Assembly (NCBI GenBank): GCA_029762535.1
Contig: JARVGK010000011.1
Location: 1 to 47,336, forward strand
From: Thermoplasmatota archaeon
GTDB taxonomy: Archaea; Thermoplasmatota; Penumbrarchaeia; Penumbrarchaeales; Penumbrarchaeaceae
Reading direction: 5' to 3'
DNA length: 47,336 bases
Shown here: positions 33,979-42,660 of the stretch, piece after piece
Numbering within the stretch: position 1 is the first letter of the stretch
Layout: every line of letters starts with the position of its first letter
Notes under the pieces: generated by a model
What the model was told of the DNA's origin: nothing
Databases searched by the model: none
What the model saw: the letters and a program-made list of their open reading frames with translations, nothing else
Position numbers and translations under genes: made by a program

Positions 33979-35250
33979 TCAATAGTTCCTCGCCTCCAGC
34001 AGTATCTGGGTCAGCGGCGTTGCCGGTTTCCAATCGATAACCCTTACCCCGAAGCCTCTGAGCTCCTGGATGAGTATATCGCGATCTAGCCTGAGGATGT
34101 CATAGACGACCGGGTCGATCTTATCGCCCTTCTTCTGACGTGCCATTATCTCGAACTCGATGGAGTTGGGAGAGATTATGGTCACGTCGAACTCCAGCAT
34201 CCTCATCATGCTCACAGCCTTCCTCACCGAGTCATCCTCCTCCAGATTGGATATGACGATGACAGGGGAATGACGGGGCATGTAGGGTATCGCTACCTCG
34301 ACGATGCCGGATAGGGGTATATCCCCCCTGCCCTCAGCACCGGCCAGGGCCGTCAGGATCTCGAACAGTTGCTTCTGCCCGGTCCCCTTCTTTATCGTCA
34401 GCACCTTGTCGGAGTATATGACAAGCTGTACCGCATCCCTCCTCTTCAGGAAGAAGTTGGCAAGCGTGGCTGCCGCCCTTGCACCGTAGAGATTGGCGTT
34501 GTCGGAGTCCATGCCGTAGGATGATGAGGTCCTGGAATCGAAGACGAGGGTGATATCCGATACGGATATCCGCTCATGCTCGTTGACCAGGAGCTTTCCC
34601 GTGGAGGCGTAGGCCTTCCAGTTGATGTCCCTGAACGGGTCTCCGGGCATGTAATCGCGAATGGCGAAGAACTCGGAGCCCGGACCTGGCATCTTGACCT
34701 TCATCTCACCGGGATACATCTTAGGCTGCTTCGACTTGATATAGAGCTCTTTCACGTCCCTCACCTGGGGGAACACCGTCAGGTCCGATTCGAACGCGAC
34801 GGTCTTCTCCTTGTAGAACATGTTGAAGGGATCGTGGGTCCTCAGCGTTATCGGGCCTATCTTGTAGACCCCTTTCAGGGGGCACTTGACCGTGTACTTC
34901 AACCTTGTCGCACCTTTCGGATTGAGGTTGAGGTAGGTGTAATTGGTCCCCTCCTTCAGCTGTATGGTCCTGGGCAACTTGTCCCTGACCTCGAGGAAAC
35001 CGGTCTTGCCTCCCTGATTGAGGATCCTGAGCTCCACCTTCAGGGACCCGTCCTCGAAGATCTTCTCCTGGGACATCTCCCTGTCGGCGGTCAATCTCGT
35101 CGTGGTGTTGGCGAACAAGCTCACGATGGTGAAGACGATAGCGGTCAAAGCCAGCATCATGACCAGCAGGTTCCGCGTGGCCAGTCCCATGACTGTGAGT
35201 ATCACTGCCAAGCTCACGATCGCTGTTGCCTTTTTCGTCCACATGTTCAC
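33979..35250 (-). CDS. DUF58 protein (vWA-like, MoxR-associated)
   Basis: About 423 aa. Two N-terminal membrane helices (IVSLAVILTVMGLA and LLVMMLALTAIVFTIVSLF) are followed by a beta-rich region. The DUF58 hallmark PGDPFRDINWKAYAS lies at about 202-216, then a degenerate von Willebrand A-like domain with VFDSRTSSSYG carrying the MIDAS-like Asp-x-Ser. DUF58 proteins almost always sit beside MoxR ATPases and are thought to be their targets or adaptors. The start is GTG 35250 or ATG 35244. It lies 52 bp after moxR and 7 bp before the membrane protein. Confidence 0.92.
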   Translation of the reverse strand: MNMWTKKATAIVSLAVILTVMGLATRNLLVMMLALTAIVFTIVSLFANTTTRLTADREMSQEKIFEDGSLKVELRILNQGGKTGFLEVRDKLPRTIQLKEGTNYTYLNLNPKGATRLKYTVKCPLKGVYKIGPITLRTHDPFNMFYKEKTVAFESDLTVFPQVRDVKELYIKSKQPKMYPGEMKVKMPGPGSEFFAIRDYMPGDPFRDINWKAYASTGKLLVNEHERISVSDITLVFDSRTSSSYGMDSDNANLYGARAAATLANFFLKRRDAVQLVIYSDKVLTIKKGTGQKQLFEILTALAGAEGRGDIPLSGIVEVAIPYMPRHSPVIVISNLEEDDSVRKAVSMMRMLEFDVTIISPNSIEFEIMARQKKGDKIDPVVYDILRLDRDILIQELRGFGVRVIDWKPATPLTQILLEARNY

Positions 35251-35302
35251 ACCATTTCCTTTTTGCAGAGGGAGAGGGGCCCCCCTCCGCCTTTTGTGGC
35301 GA

Positions 35303-36394
35303 TCATATCGCCGGTACCGGCACCTCGGAAAGGATCTTGTTTATTATATCCTGGGCTAGAACACCCCTGATCCTCGGCTCGGGCTTCAGGATGATCCTGT
35401 GCGCCAGAGCTGGCATCGATATCGCCTTAACATCGTCAGGGGTAATGTAATCCCTGCCCTGCAGGACAGCTCTCGCCCTTGCGAGCTTGAACAGTGCCAG
35501 CGAACCTCTGGGAGATGCACCCACGACTACCCTGGGATCCTCCCTGGTCCTGTAGACGATCTCGACAATGTAGGTAAGCAGAGCGGGATCCATATGGACC
35601 TTCTCCACCACCTGCTGCATCGCGATTATCTTCTCGGGGGACGTAATGGTATTTATGTCCACATTGTCCTTTCCCCTCATCATACGCCTGATGAGGATCT
35701 CCCTTTCGTCCTCCCTTGAGGGATAGCCCATGGACATCTTCTGCATGAACCTGTCCACCTGTGCCTCGGGGAGGGGATATGTCCCTTCCTGCTCGATGGG
35801 GTTCTGCGTCGCCATCACGAGGAATGGCTTCGGAAGCCTGTGGGTCACACCCTCGATGGACACCTGCCTCTCCTGCATGGCCTCGAGCATGGCCGCCTGC
35901 GTCTTGGGGGGTGCCCTGTTTATCTCGTCAGCCAGGATGATATTCGCGAATATCGGCCCCGGTCTGAACTTGAATTCGTTGTCCTTCTCGTCGTAGATAT
36001 ACGTTCCAGTGATATCCGTCGGTAGAAGGTCAGGCGTGAACTGTATACGCCTGTACTTGCATCCAAGGGCCGAGGCGAAGGTCATGACCATCAGGGACTT
36101 CGCGGTCCCGGGGAAATCCTCGAAGAGGATATGCCCATCCGCAAGGATGGACAGAAGAACGTGCTCGAGGACGTTCCTCTTCCCTATGATGGCCTTCTCC
36201 ACCTCGGAGATGAGCGCGGCCGATGTGGCCGACACTCCCTTTATGGCCCTCTGCACCTCCGGAGAGGTGGTGGTCTTCCTTCCGGCAGGGGGAGCGGCCG
36301 GTGCGGGAGCGGCCTTTGGAGGGGCTGCTGCAGGCGCCGGTGCTCTCGGGGGTGCCGGAGCTGGTGGCTTTGGTTGGGTTCCATCCGGTGTCAT
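35303..36394 (-). CDS. MoxR-family AAA+ ATPase
   Basis: A chaperone-like AAA+ ATPase, 363 aa. Walker A is EDFPGTAKS (92-100), Walker B IILADEINRAPP (153-164), followed by KTQAAMLEAMQERQVS and the sensor region VMATQNPIEQEGTYPLPEAQVDRF. The C-terminal lid contains VVVGASPRGSLALFKLARA. The first 45 residues are an unusual low-complexity Pro/Ala tract not needed for the fold, perhaps a flexible tether. ATG 36394 has AGGTGAT at good spacing. MoxR enzymes act with DUF58/vWA partners in maturation of membrane or extracellular complexes. The gene lies between the DUF4350-like and DUF58 genes. Confidence 0.95.
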   Translation of the reverse strand: MTPDGTQPKPPAPAPPRAPAPAAAPPKAAPAPAAPPAGRKTTTSPEVQRAIKGVSATSAALISEVEKAIIGKRNVLEHVLLSILADGHILFEDFPGTAKSLMVMTFASALGCKYRRIQFTPDLLPTDITGTYIYDEKDNEFKFRPGPIFANIILADEINRAPPKTQAAMLEAMQERQVSIEGVTHRLPKPFLVMATQNPIEQEGTYPLPEAQVDRFMQKMSMGYPSREDEREILIRRMMRGKDNVDINTITSPEKIIAMQQVVEKVHMDPALLTYIVEIVYRTREDPRVVVGASPRGSLALFKLARARAVLQGRDYITPDDVKAISMPALAHRIILKPEPRIRGVLAQDIINKILSEVPVPAI

Positions 36395-36418
36395 CTCTCA
36401 TCACCTATTTTTTCCATA

Positions 36419-38512
36419 CTACATCGACTGTATCTTCCTTATCTTCTCTATCATTCGTGCGATCTCTTGCTGGGTGTACGACCTTTCCTCGCTCTGTATC
36501 AGTTCGATCAGATCGGGATCCCTGATCGCACTCATTATCGTGACCTCGTTGAGCGTTGCGAACTCTTCCGGGCTGAGGCCTTTGATCAGCCTCACCTTCT
36601 CCTTGATCGCAAGCTTGAGCTTCGTTGTCTGAAGCTTGGGATCCTTTGGCATCACACGCCTGGGAGAGAGAACGGAGATGTCGAAGACATGCATCCAGTT
36701 CTCCTTGTCCTGTATCAGGAGCGTCACGAACATGAGTATGAAACCTATAGATATCACTATCGGATAGGCATAGAATGGATTGGATGTCAGATACGCGGTG
36801 AGCTCCATGGACCTGTAAACGGGCTTGATGAAATGTCCCGGATCCCTGTGCCTGCTCTCGTCGATGAGGACAAGATTGGTCTCGCCCTCCTCAGCAGGAC
36901 AGAGCTTCCGTACCATGTCAAGGAGCCAGCGTGAGTTATGATAGTCGTATTTGTCCTTGCCGACCATGTCATCGGTGATCCAATCGTACATGTCGGCCTC
37001 TGCCTCCGACCAGTAGTCCGGGGAGTTATCGGCGAGGTTGTTCGCATCCTCCTGGTCTTCCGGTGATATGTCACCCGTCTCCTGAAGGATCTCCCTGTCC
37101 TCGTCTATGAGCCCGTCGCCGTCATCGTCCCTACCGTTCCCGATCGGGTCGAAGGGGAGGTTCACATCATATCTGATATGATTCAGAGCGTAGAGGTCGT
37201 TCATGAAGGCGGAAGGGTCGCCCATGAACACGATGGAGCCGAGCTTGGTTATGAGCTTCTCGTTCGGGTTTAGCTCGGCAACCTTGTATTTCTTCGGTTC
37301 GCCGGATGTCTTCTTTATCGTCTCTTTGGATTCGCCCGTTATTATATCGACGGCTCCCGAGCCGTCATCCGCTACTGGAAGCTCCAGGCAGAACAATATC
37401 TCGTTCCCGATAGAGGACACCTCATCCGCGTTCTCGCCCCTGAGCTCTCCCTCGGGAATGGACAGGACCCTGTCGTTGTTCATATCCACCCATGACTTGG
37501 ACGAACCCATGGACCATATCCATGGATTCACTGCAGAGGACAGGCCAGTTGGTTTGTAGGTTATGATATGATAGTGCATCAGGTCCTCATCGATGATATC
37601 GTTGAGGTCTATTATCCCGTCGCCGTTGTCGTCATCCTGGGATTTCCCGTCAAGCCATTCTGTATTGACATTGGGATGCCCGTACCAGAGCTTGTGGGCA
37701 TCGCCTCCCGGGGTGAACATCCAATCGTCGTCGATCGGATCCTCATCGTAACCCTCGTTCTCCTCGTCCACGACGTTGTTGCGCCATGGATCGTTGTTTC
37801 GCAGGTCCTTCGTGAGCCTGGCGTTGTCGCGGTCGTCATCATAGTTCTTCGAGGAACCCATGTTGTCGTCCTCGTCGATCTTCCCGTCCGCATCCTGGTC
37901 GTCGTCCCAGACACCGTCCCCCCACGGGTTGTCCCTGGTCCAAACCCTCACTCCCTCCCTGTCGTAGAGATCGGACCCCATATGGCCCTTCAGAATGGTA
38001 TAGTTCGCGTTCTTGTCGAAGTTCTCGTCGTAGAGCTGACCGCCGTAGAAGGTCACTCCATACTCCTTGGCGAGGTAATTCGCGTTCCCGAAATCATCGG
38101 CTATGAACGCTTTTCCCCCACGCATGAGGAAGTTGTTGATGGCGTTCACCTCATCGGGCGTGTAGGCCCTCTCGACCCCTATCGCCATATATAGTGTCTT
38201 CGTTGGGTCTATCATGTCCCCGAGAAGGACCACTGGCGATGATGTGATCGCCCTGACCTTGTAGTCGTAGACCCCGTCATTATCGTCGCTACCCGAATAG
38301 TAGATCGAACCTTTGACGTGATAGTTCAGTCGTTCGACGTCCTTCACGAACATGCTGATATCGGATGGTCCATCACCGTATGCCGTGAAGAGAGGGGCCG
38401 TGTCAGGGGTGATCCCCACGGCGCTGGTCATAACGGAGAACATCGGATATATCACGAAGAAAACTCCGATTATCACTGCCGCTGAAACCGCTATTAGCTC
38501 GTTCCATTTCAT
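36419..38512 (-). CDS. DUF4350-like membrane protein with acidic calcium-loop insertions
   Basis: About 697 aa. One N-terminal helix (7-29) precedes an extracellular domain beginning FTAYGDGPSDISMFVKDVE and including VERAYTPDEVNAINNFLMRGGKAFIADDFG, the DUF4350/GATase-like core. Within it is a long acidic insertion with Asp-rich loops (DDDQDADGKIDEDD, DDDNGDGIIDLND), then NGRDDDGDGLIDEDRE. A second helix (about 583-607) leads to a cytosolic tail of about 85 residues. No catalytic residues are evident. DUF4350 proteins occur in MoxR/DUF58 operons of bacteria; the calcium-type insertions are the odd part. It starts 5 bp after the previous stop, with AAAGGAG in front. Confidence 0.82.
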   Translation of the reverse strand: MKWNELIAVSAAVIIGVFFVIYPMFSVMTSAVGITPDTAPLFTAYGDGPSDISMFVKDVERLNYHVKGSIYYSGSDDNDGVYDYKVRAITSSPVVLLGDMIDPTKTLYMAIGVERAYTPDEVNAINNFLMRGGKAFIADDFGNANYLAKEYGVTFYGGQLYDENFDKNANYTILKGHMGSDLYDREGVRVWTRDNPWGDGVWDDDQDADGKIDEDDNMGSSKNYDDDRDNARLTKDLRNNDPWRNNVVDEENEGYDEDPIDDDWMFTPGGDAHKLWYGHPNVNTEWLDGKSQDDDNGDGIIDLNDIIDEDLMHYHIITYKPTGLSSAVNPWIWSMGSSKSWVDMNNDRVLSIPEGELRGENADEVSSIGNEILFCLELPVADDGSGAVDIITGESKETIKKTSGEPKKYKVAELNPNEKLITKLGSIVFMGDPSAFMNDLYALNHIRYDVNLPFDPIGNGRDDDGDGLIDEDREILQETGDISPEDQEDANNLADNSPDYWSEAEADMYDWITDDMVGKDKYDYHNSRWLLDMVRKLCPAEEGETNLVLIDESRHRDPGHFIKPVYRSMELTAYLTSNPFYAYPIVISIGFILMFVTLLIQDKENWMHVFDISVLSPRRVMPKDPKLQTTKLKLAIKEKVRLIKGLSPEEFATLNEVTIMSAIRDPDLIELIQSEERSYTQQEIARMIEKIRKIQSM

Positions 38513-38517
38513 CGTTC

Positions 38518-41500
38518 TCAGGCTCCTTTGTTACCTTTAAGAACTATATCCGTCTCAACATAATCCTCATCCTGGATCTCCATCTGCCTAAGGGCTGCCT
38601 CCTCATCGAGGATGATGTTGTCCAGCGATCTCTCGACGCCCCTGAGCGCCTTGATGGCGGATTCCTTATGGTCCTCGCCTATAACGTGCTTGGAGTATCT
38701 TGCCTCCTCCAGGATATCGAGGAAGGAGTTCAGGCTGTTGTCATCGATCGGCAGCGCGGAACGCACGGCGTCCTCGAACTCCCTGAACGTATCGGCATCC
38801 CTTCTGAGGAAGCCGTACTTCCTGAAATGCGCCCCGAGCTTCTGGTAGGCCCTGAATATGACCGCTGAGTAGGGGTTGCCCGTCTCCAGCTGGTCCGCGG
38901 CCTTCTTGATGATCTTCTTGAGCGCCTTGAGCCTCCTCCTCTTCTCGATCCACCTGTAGAAGAAGAACAGGGCGACTATGACGAGCAGGAGCATCAGGAA
39001 GAGGACAAGCAATACCCATAACCACTGTGGTCCAGGACCTCTTATAATTTCGGCCCTGTGATAGGTAGCGGGATATACCCTTACGCTCTCCCTGTAGAAC
39101 TGTTTGCCTTCGAACTTGACCGATATGGTCATGTTGGCCTTCTTCTCGCCGTCGGTTATCTGGAAATCCACGCCAGTGTTCGAATCCTTGAACTTGGAGG
39201 TGTAGTTGAAGTTGACCCTGCCCCTGAGGTCCGTGAGCTGCCTCGTGGAGTTGGTATAGGATCCGACCGTGATGTTCATCCAGACGATGCCGAACTGGAC
39301 CGGCTCCCCTCTTGTATCGGTCGGGGAACCCTCGATCACCTGGAACGTGAAGACCCAGTCCTGTATCTGGTCCTCCCTCACGTCGTATCTTCGGTCGTTG
39401 TCCTCGTCCTTTGGGCCGAAGTATATGTCCTGTATCCTCGTCTGGGACCATATCTGGGCCTGAACCTCGTTCCTGGACACCTGATACAGCGGGATCCCGT
39501 CCGGGCCAAGCTCTGGGGTGAACTCCACGATGATCGTGACCTCTCCCACCGAGAGCTTGTCAGGCACGTTCGTGGTCTTGATCTCGAAATACCCGTTGAA
39601 CTCCGGATCGGTCCTGGTCCTGCTCACTCCGATCTTGAGGATCTCATCGCCCTGCTTGAGGTATGCCGATACGGCCTGTCCGGCGACTCCCCTCTCGATC
39701 TTCTTCCCCTGGAAGGATTCGTAAACGTTGCCGATCAGCCTGGCCTCTCCGCCCCGGACGAGAACGGTGGGCACGTCCCTCAGGACCACCTCCGTTTCCG
39801 CCGTGACCACGAGTTTCGAGGGCGTGGCCAACGCCGGCATGTAAGCATCGTTGGGATAGTAGCGCACGTTCGTTGTGGGATCGGGGAACTCAACGGATCC
39901 GGCGAACCTTGCCACGATCCAGATGCTGCCGACGTTCACCCTGTCCTCGAGAACGTAATCCCTGAATATGAACTTGCCAGTTGCATCGGTCACAGCCTCG
40001 CCCAGCCTGGTTCCCGGGTTGGCCCGGATCTGTGCGAAGGAGCCGTCCCATGTGTCCCTTCTAAAAACGGTCACGGTCCTGTTGCCTATTCCGACGCCTC
40101 TATCGTCCTTGAGGATCCCCCTGACGCTAATGGCCTGTCCCTTGATACCTACGCTTGCGTTGATGTCAAGGTCGGTGAAGGACACGACCGAGAACGGCTT
40201 TCCATCGAAATCGGAGACCGACGAGCTGTCGAAATATGTCGTATAGTAATCGGTCGTGTACACAGCAAGAATGGGCACCGGACCCAACGGGTGTGTTGGG
40301 GGTACGGTATAGGGCCAGAAGAAGCGGCCGTTCTGATCGGTCTCCACCTCCACGGTCTGCTGCCATGTCTGGCCGAAGCCCCAGAATATCTGCAGCTTCT
40401 GATTGGGCACCCCCACCTTCAGGGCGCCGATGGACTGCTCCACATCCTTGAGCATACCCCTCACCCTGGCTATGTTCCAGTCGTATACCTTTCCGTCAGG
40501 ACCCGTGAACGGCTTGCGGGTTATGAAGGTGTTGAGCGGTTCTCCCGAGTCCGTCTGCTCCAGTTCATCGTTGAGATCGTTGTTGTTCTGGTCCAGGAAC
40601 ATTTCTATCTCCGTTCGCGACCTGACTATGAAGGTGGTCTGGTTCTTGGCGTTAGAATAATAGATCAGCGGATCGTGGAAACGGCTCTGGTCGAAATTCG
40701 TCTCGACCGTAACGGTGACCGGTCCCAGAGGCTGTGTATTGGCCGGAAGCTGGTACTCGATCGAGAACGACCCATCCGGCTTCACCAGGAAGAGGCCGGC
40801 CCACATCTTTGCGAAGGACTGCAGCGGCTCCCCCCACTGGATGCTGTACCTGTACTTGGTACCATAGTCCACGCCCTTGACCGAGAGCTGGGGGCCGGTC
40901 TGGATGAACTGTCTCTCGTACATGAACTTGTCAACGATAGTGCCGTTTATGTATATCGTCTGGCCCCTGTATACCCAGGTGACACCGTACAGCGGGTCTA
41001 TGTTGTCGAATATGATGCCCGTCGGGCGCCTGACGTAAACGACGGTCGTGGCGTTGCTGGGATCGTAATAGTAGTTGTTGGTCTTGTTGAAGGCGGGGCT
41101 GAACTCAACTGAAATATCGTGTGGCCCGGCCGATGTCGTCCATGGAGGCGTATATATGAACTCGAACTCGGACTTGTAACCGATCTTCTGCGGGTTGGCT
41201 ATCGTCTCCGCGACCGGATTTCCGTCCCAGAACAACCTCACCGTCTTGGGACCCATCTTGTAATCCGGGACCGAAATGTCCTCAAGGGTTCCGGTCACCC
41301 TGATGGACTCGCCCTTTCCGACGTCCACAAGGTCGGGTTCGACTACGAGTCCGGCCCCGCCCCCGCCGATCCTGGTCTTGTGCCATACTTCGATAAAGAG
41401 CCTCTTCGCATACGGGCGCCTTGCGATGAAGGCCCACGGGTCCTCGTCTATGAAACCGTCTCCGTCATCGTCCAACCCGTTGTAGTTCTCCTCGTCAACG

Positions 41501-42393
41501 CCCTCTTTCCTGTCGCCCATTATAGGGATCCCGGGATATCCGTCATCGATTATCCCATCCCCGTCATCGTCCACGCCGTTATCCCAAAGATGAGATGGCT
41601 CGGGGGCTCCGAAGGCTGGAATGCCGGGCCTTCCGTCATCGACGACCCCGTCGTTGTCGTCGTCAATATTATTGTATTGTTTGATGGCGGCATCCCCGTC
41701 ATCGTCCCTTCCTATGGCCTTGTCGTAGAGCTTGTCGTAATCGCTCTGTGTCAAATTGTAGAACATAGAGCCCTGACCTGAAGTGGTCCAGCTACCCATG
41801 TGACGGACCTCGAACTCGATCCCGGGATTCGGACCGTTCGGGTCTCCATTGGGAACGACCGAGTCTATGTCGGCCGTGAGGTTGATCGACCATGTCCCGT
41901 TCTCATCGGTCACGTTCCACGTGTCCACCATGAACGGGGTCCCGTCAGCCCAGAGGAACTTCACCCATTCGCCCGGCAGCGGATAATCGCCAGAGTTCTT
42001 CTCCTCGTCCGAGTTGTTATCCTCGATAAGCTCACCCTCGATGACGAAGTTCTCCATGTAATAGACCTTCTTTGGGGCCTTCTTGATATAGAGCAGGGTC
42101 GATGTGTTGGTCGCGCCCCTGGTGCTGTCGTAGGGCTGCAGCTGTACATCGTTCTGGGTCCCGTAATAATAGACCGTCGGTGAGGACTCTATCAGGACAT
42201 CGCCGCGCTCCCTGCCGTCCGATGTGGAATATACCGGACCCTCTTCCACGCCCTCATCCATTTCAAGCGTATCGGCAATGGCATCGATCTCATCCGCAAA
42301 AGTATCCCGCGCTCCTTCTGAATCGCCCTGGTTTATGAACAGCGACGTCAAGATCAGGGCCATCAAAACGAGCATCGTAAAGCTCTTCCTCAT
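38518..42393 (-). CDS. Giant Ig-like membrane protein with calcium loops and cytosolic DUF4129-like tail
   Basis: 1291 aa, first gene of the five-gene operon. A signal peptide (TMLVLMALILTSLFINQG) is followed by a beta domain. Four Asp-rich loops lie at about 220-320 (DDDGDAAI, DDDNDGVVDDG, DDDGDGIIDDG, DDDGDGFIDED). Then many Ig-like modules describe a long ectodomain, repeatedly using GPV(T/P)-type strands and LxGxRxxV-like turns. One helix follows (about 1125-1150), then a cytosolic helical domain with LETGNPYSAVIFRAYQKLG, DADTFREFEDAV and FLDILEEARYS. This matches the DUF4129 pattern usually found at the end of bacterial transglutaminase proteins next to MoxR/DUF58. No transglutaminase triad is seen. 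ATG 42393 has GGAGGTATGA in front. Confidence 0.85.
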   Translation of the reverse strand: MRKSFTMLVLMALILTSLFINQGDSEGARDTFADEIDAIADTLEMDEGVEEGPVYSTSDGRERGDVLIESSPTVYYYGTQNDVQLQPYDSTRGATNTSTLLYIKKAPKKVYYMENFVIEGELIEDNNSDEEKNSGDYPLPGEWVKFLWADGTPFMVDTWNVTDENGTWSINLTADIDSVVPNGDPNGPNPGIEFEVRHMGSWTTSGQGSMFYNLTQSDYDKLYDKAIGRDDDGDAAIKQYNNIDDDNDGVVDDGRPGIPAFGAPEPSHLWDNGVDDDGDGIIDDGYPGIPIMGDRKEGVDEENYNGLDDDGDGFIDEDPWAFIARRPYAKRLFIEVWHKTRIGGGGAGLVVEPDLVDVGKGESIRVTGTLEDISVPDYKMGPKTVRLFWDGNPVAETIANPQKIGYKSEFEFIYTPPWTTSAGPHDISVEFSPAFNKTNNYYYDPSNATTVVYVRRPTGIIFDNIDPLYGVTWVYRGQTIYINGTIVDKFMYERQFIQTGPQLSVKGVDYGTKYRYSIQWGEPLQSFAKMWAGLFLVKPDGSFSIEYQLPANTQPLGPVTVTVETNFDQSRFHDPLIYYSNAKNQTTFIVRSRTEIEMFLDQNNNDLNDELEQTDSGEPLNTFITRKPFTGPDGKVYDWNIARVRGMLKDVEQSIGALKVGVPNQKLQIFWGFGQTWQQTVEVETDQNGRFFWPYTVPPTHPLGPVPILAVYTTDYYTTYFDSSSVSDFDGKPFSVVSFTDLDINASVGIKGQAISVRGILKDDRGVGIGNRTVTVFRRDTWDGSFAQIRANPGTRLGEAVTDATGKFIFRDYVLEDRVNVGSIWIVARFAGSVEFPDPTTNVRYYPNDAYMPALATPSKLVVTAETEVVLRDVPTVLVRGGEARLIGNVYESFQGKKIERGVAGQAVSAYLKQGDEILKIGVSRTRTDPEFNGYFEIKTTNVPDKLSVGEVTIIVEFTPELGPDGIPLYQVSRNEVQAQIWSQTRIQDIYFGPKDEDNDRRYDVREDQIQDWVFTFQVIEGSPTDTRGEPVQFGIVWMNITVGSYTNSTRQLTDLRGRVNFNYTSKFKDSNTGVDFQITDGEKKANMTISVKFEGKQFYRESVRVYPATYHRAEIIRGPGPQWLWVLLVLFLMLLLVIVALFFFYRWIEKRRRLKALKKIIKKAADQLETGNPYSAVIFRAYQKLGAHFRKYGFLRRDADTFREFEDAVRSALPIDDNSLNSFLDILEEARYSKHVIGEDHKESAIKALRGVERSLDNIILDEEAALRQMEIQDEDYVETDIVLKGNKGA

Positions 42394-42487
42394 GTCATAC
42401 CTCCAATATCCAGCACCTTTCTCTGCCTTGAGCCAGGATGAGATTCTAGACCCGATTAGGGGGCAGGTTCAAGCCCTAAACGGGTCA

Positions 42488-42500
42488 TCCATATTTTAAG
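42488..42500 (-). promoter_or_regulatory. Candidate TATA of the MoxR/DUF58 operon
   Basis: The minus strand reads CCTTAAAATATGG about 100 bp before ATG 42393, giving a predicted leader of about 75 nt. It is the best TATA in 42394-42660; the rest of that stretch shows no gene. Confidence 0.35.
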
Positions 42501-42660
42501 GTTTGGATATGCCACATTTCGGCTTTTTCCCGCCCTTTCGACCTGTTCTCACCCTTTCCTGACAGATCTTTTGGCCGGTCTGATGGAATGAGAAATGTAT
42601 TGTCTTATAAACGTATTTGTTTCATGTGTCAGTTCGACCCTTGCTTCGAGGTCTTGGAGC

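Noticed and set aside
39058..41112. 684-codon frame on the plus strand, antisense to the 1291-aa protein
   Set aside because: It lies wholly within a gene with clear domains, signal peptide and ribosome site. The frame is open only because of the codon bias of the opposite strand, and its translation shows no known motif.
37560..41700. Asp-rich GATGACGACGGGGATGG-like repeats as a CRISPR or minisatellite
   Set aside because: They are in-frame codons for calcium loops with irregular spacing and diverged sequence.
42420..42495. tRNA-like GGTTCAAGCC stretch on the plus strand
   Set aside because: It resembles a T-loop, but only three stem pairs form and no acceptor, D or anticodon stem can be drawn.
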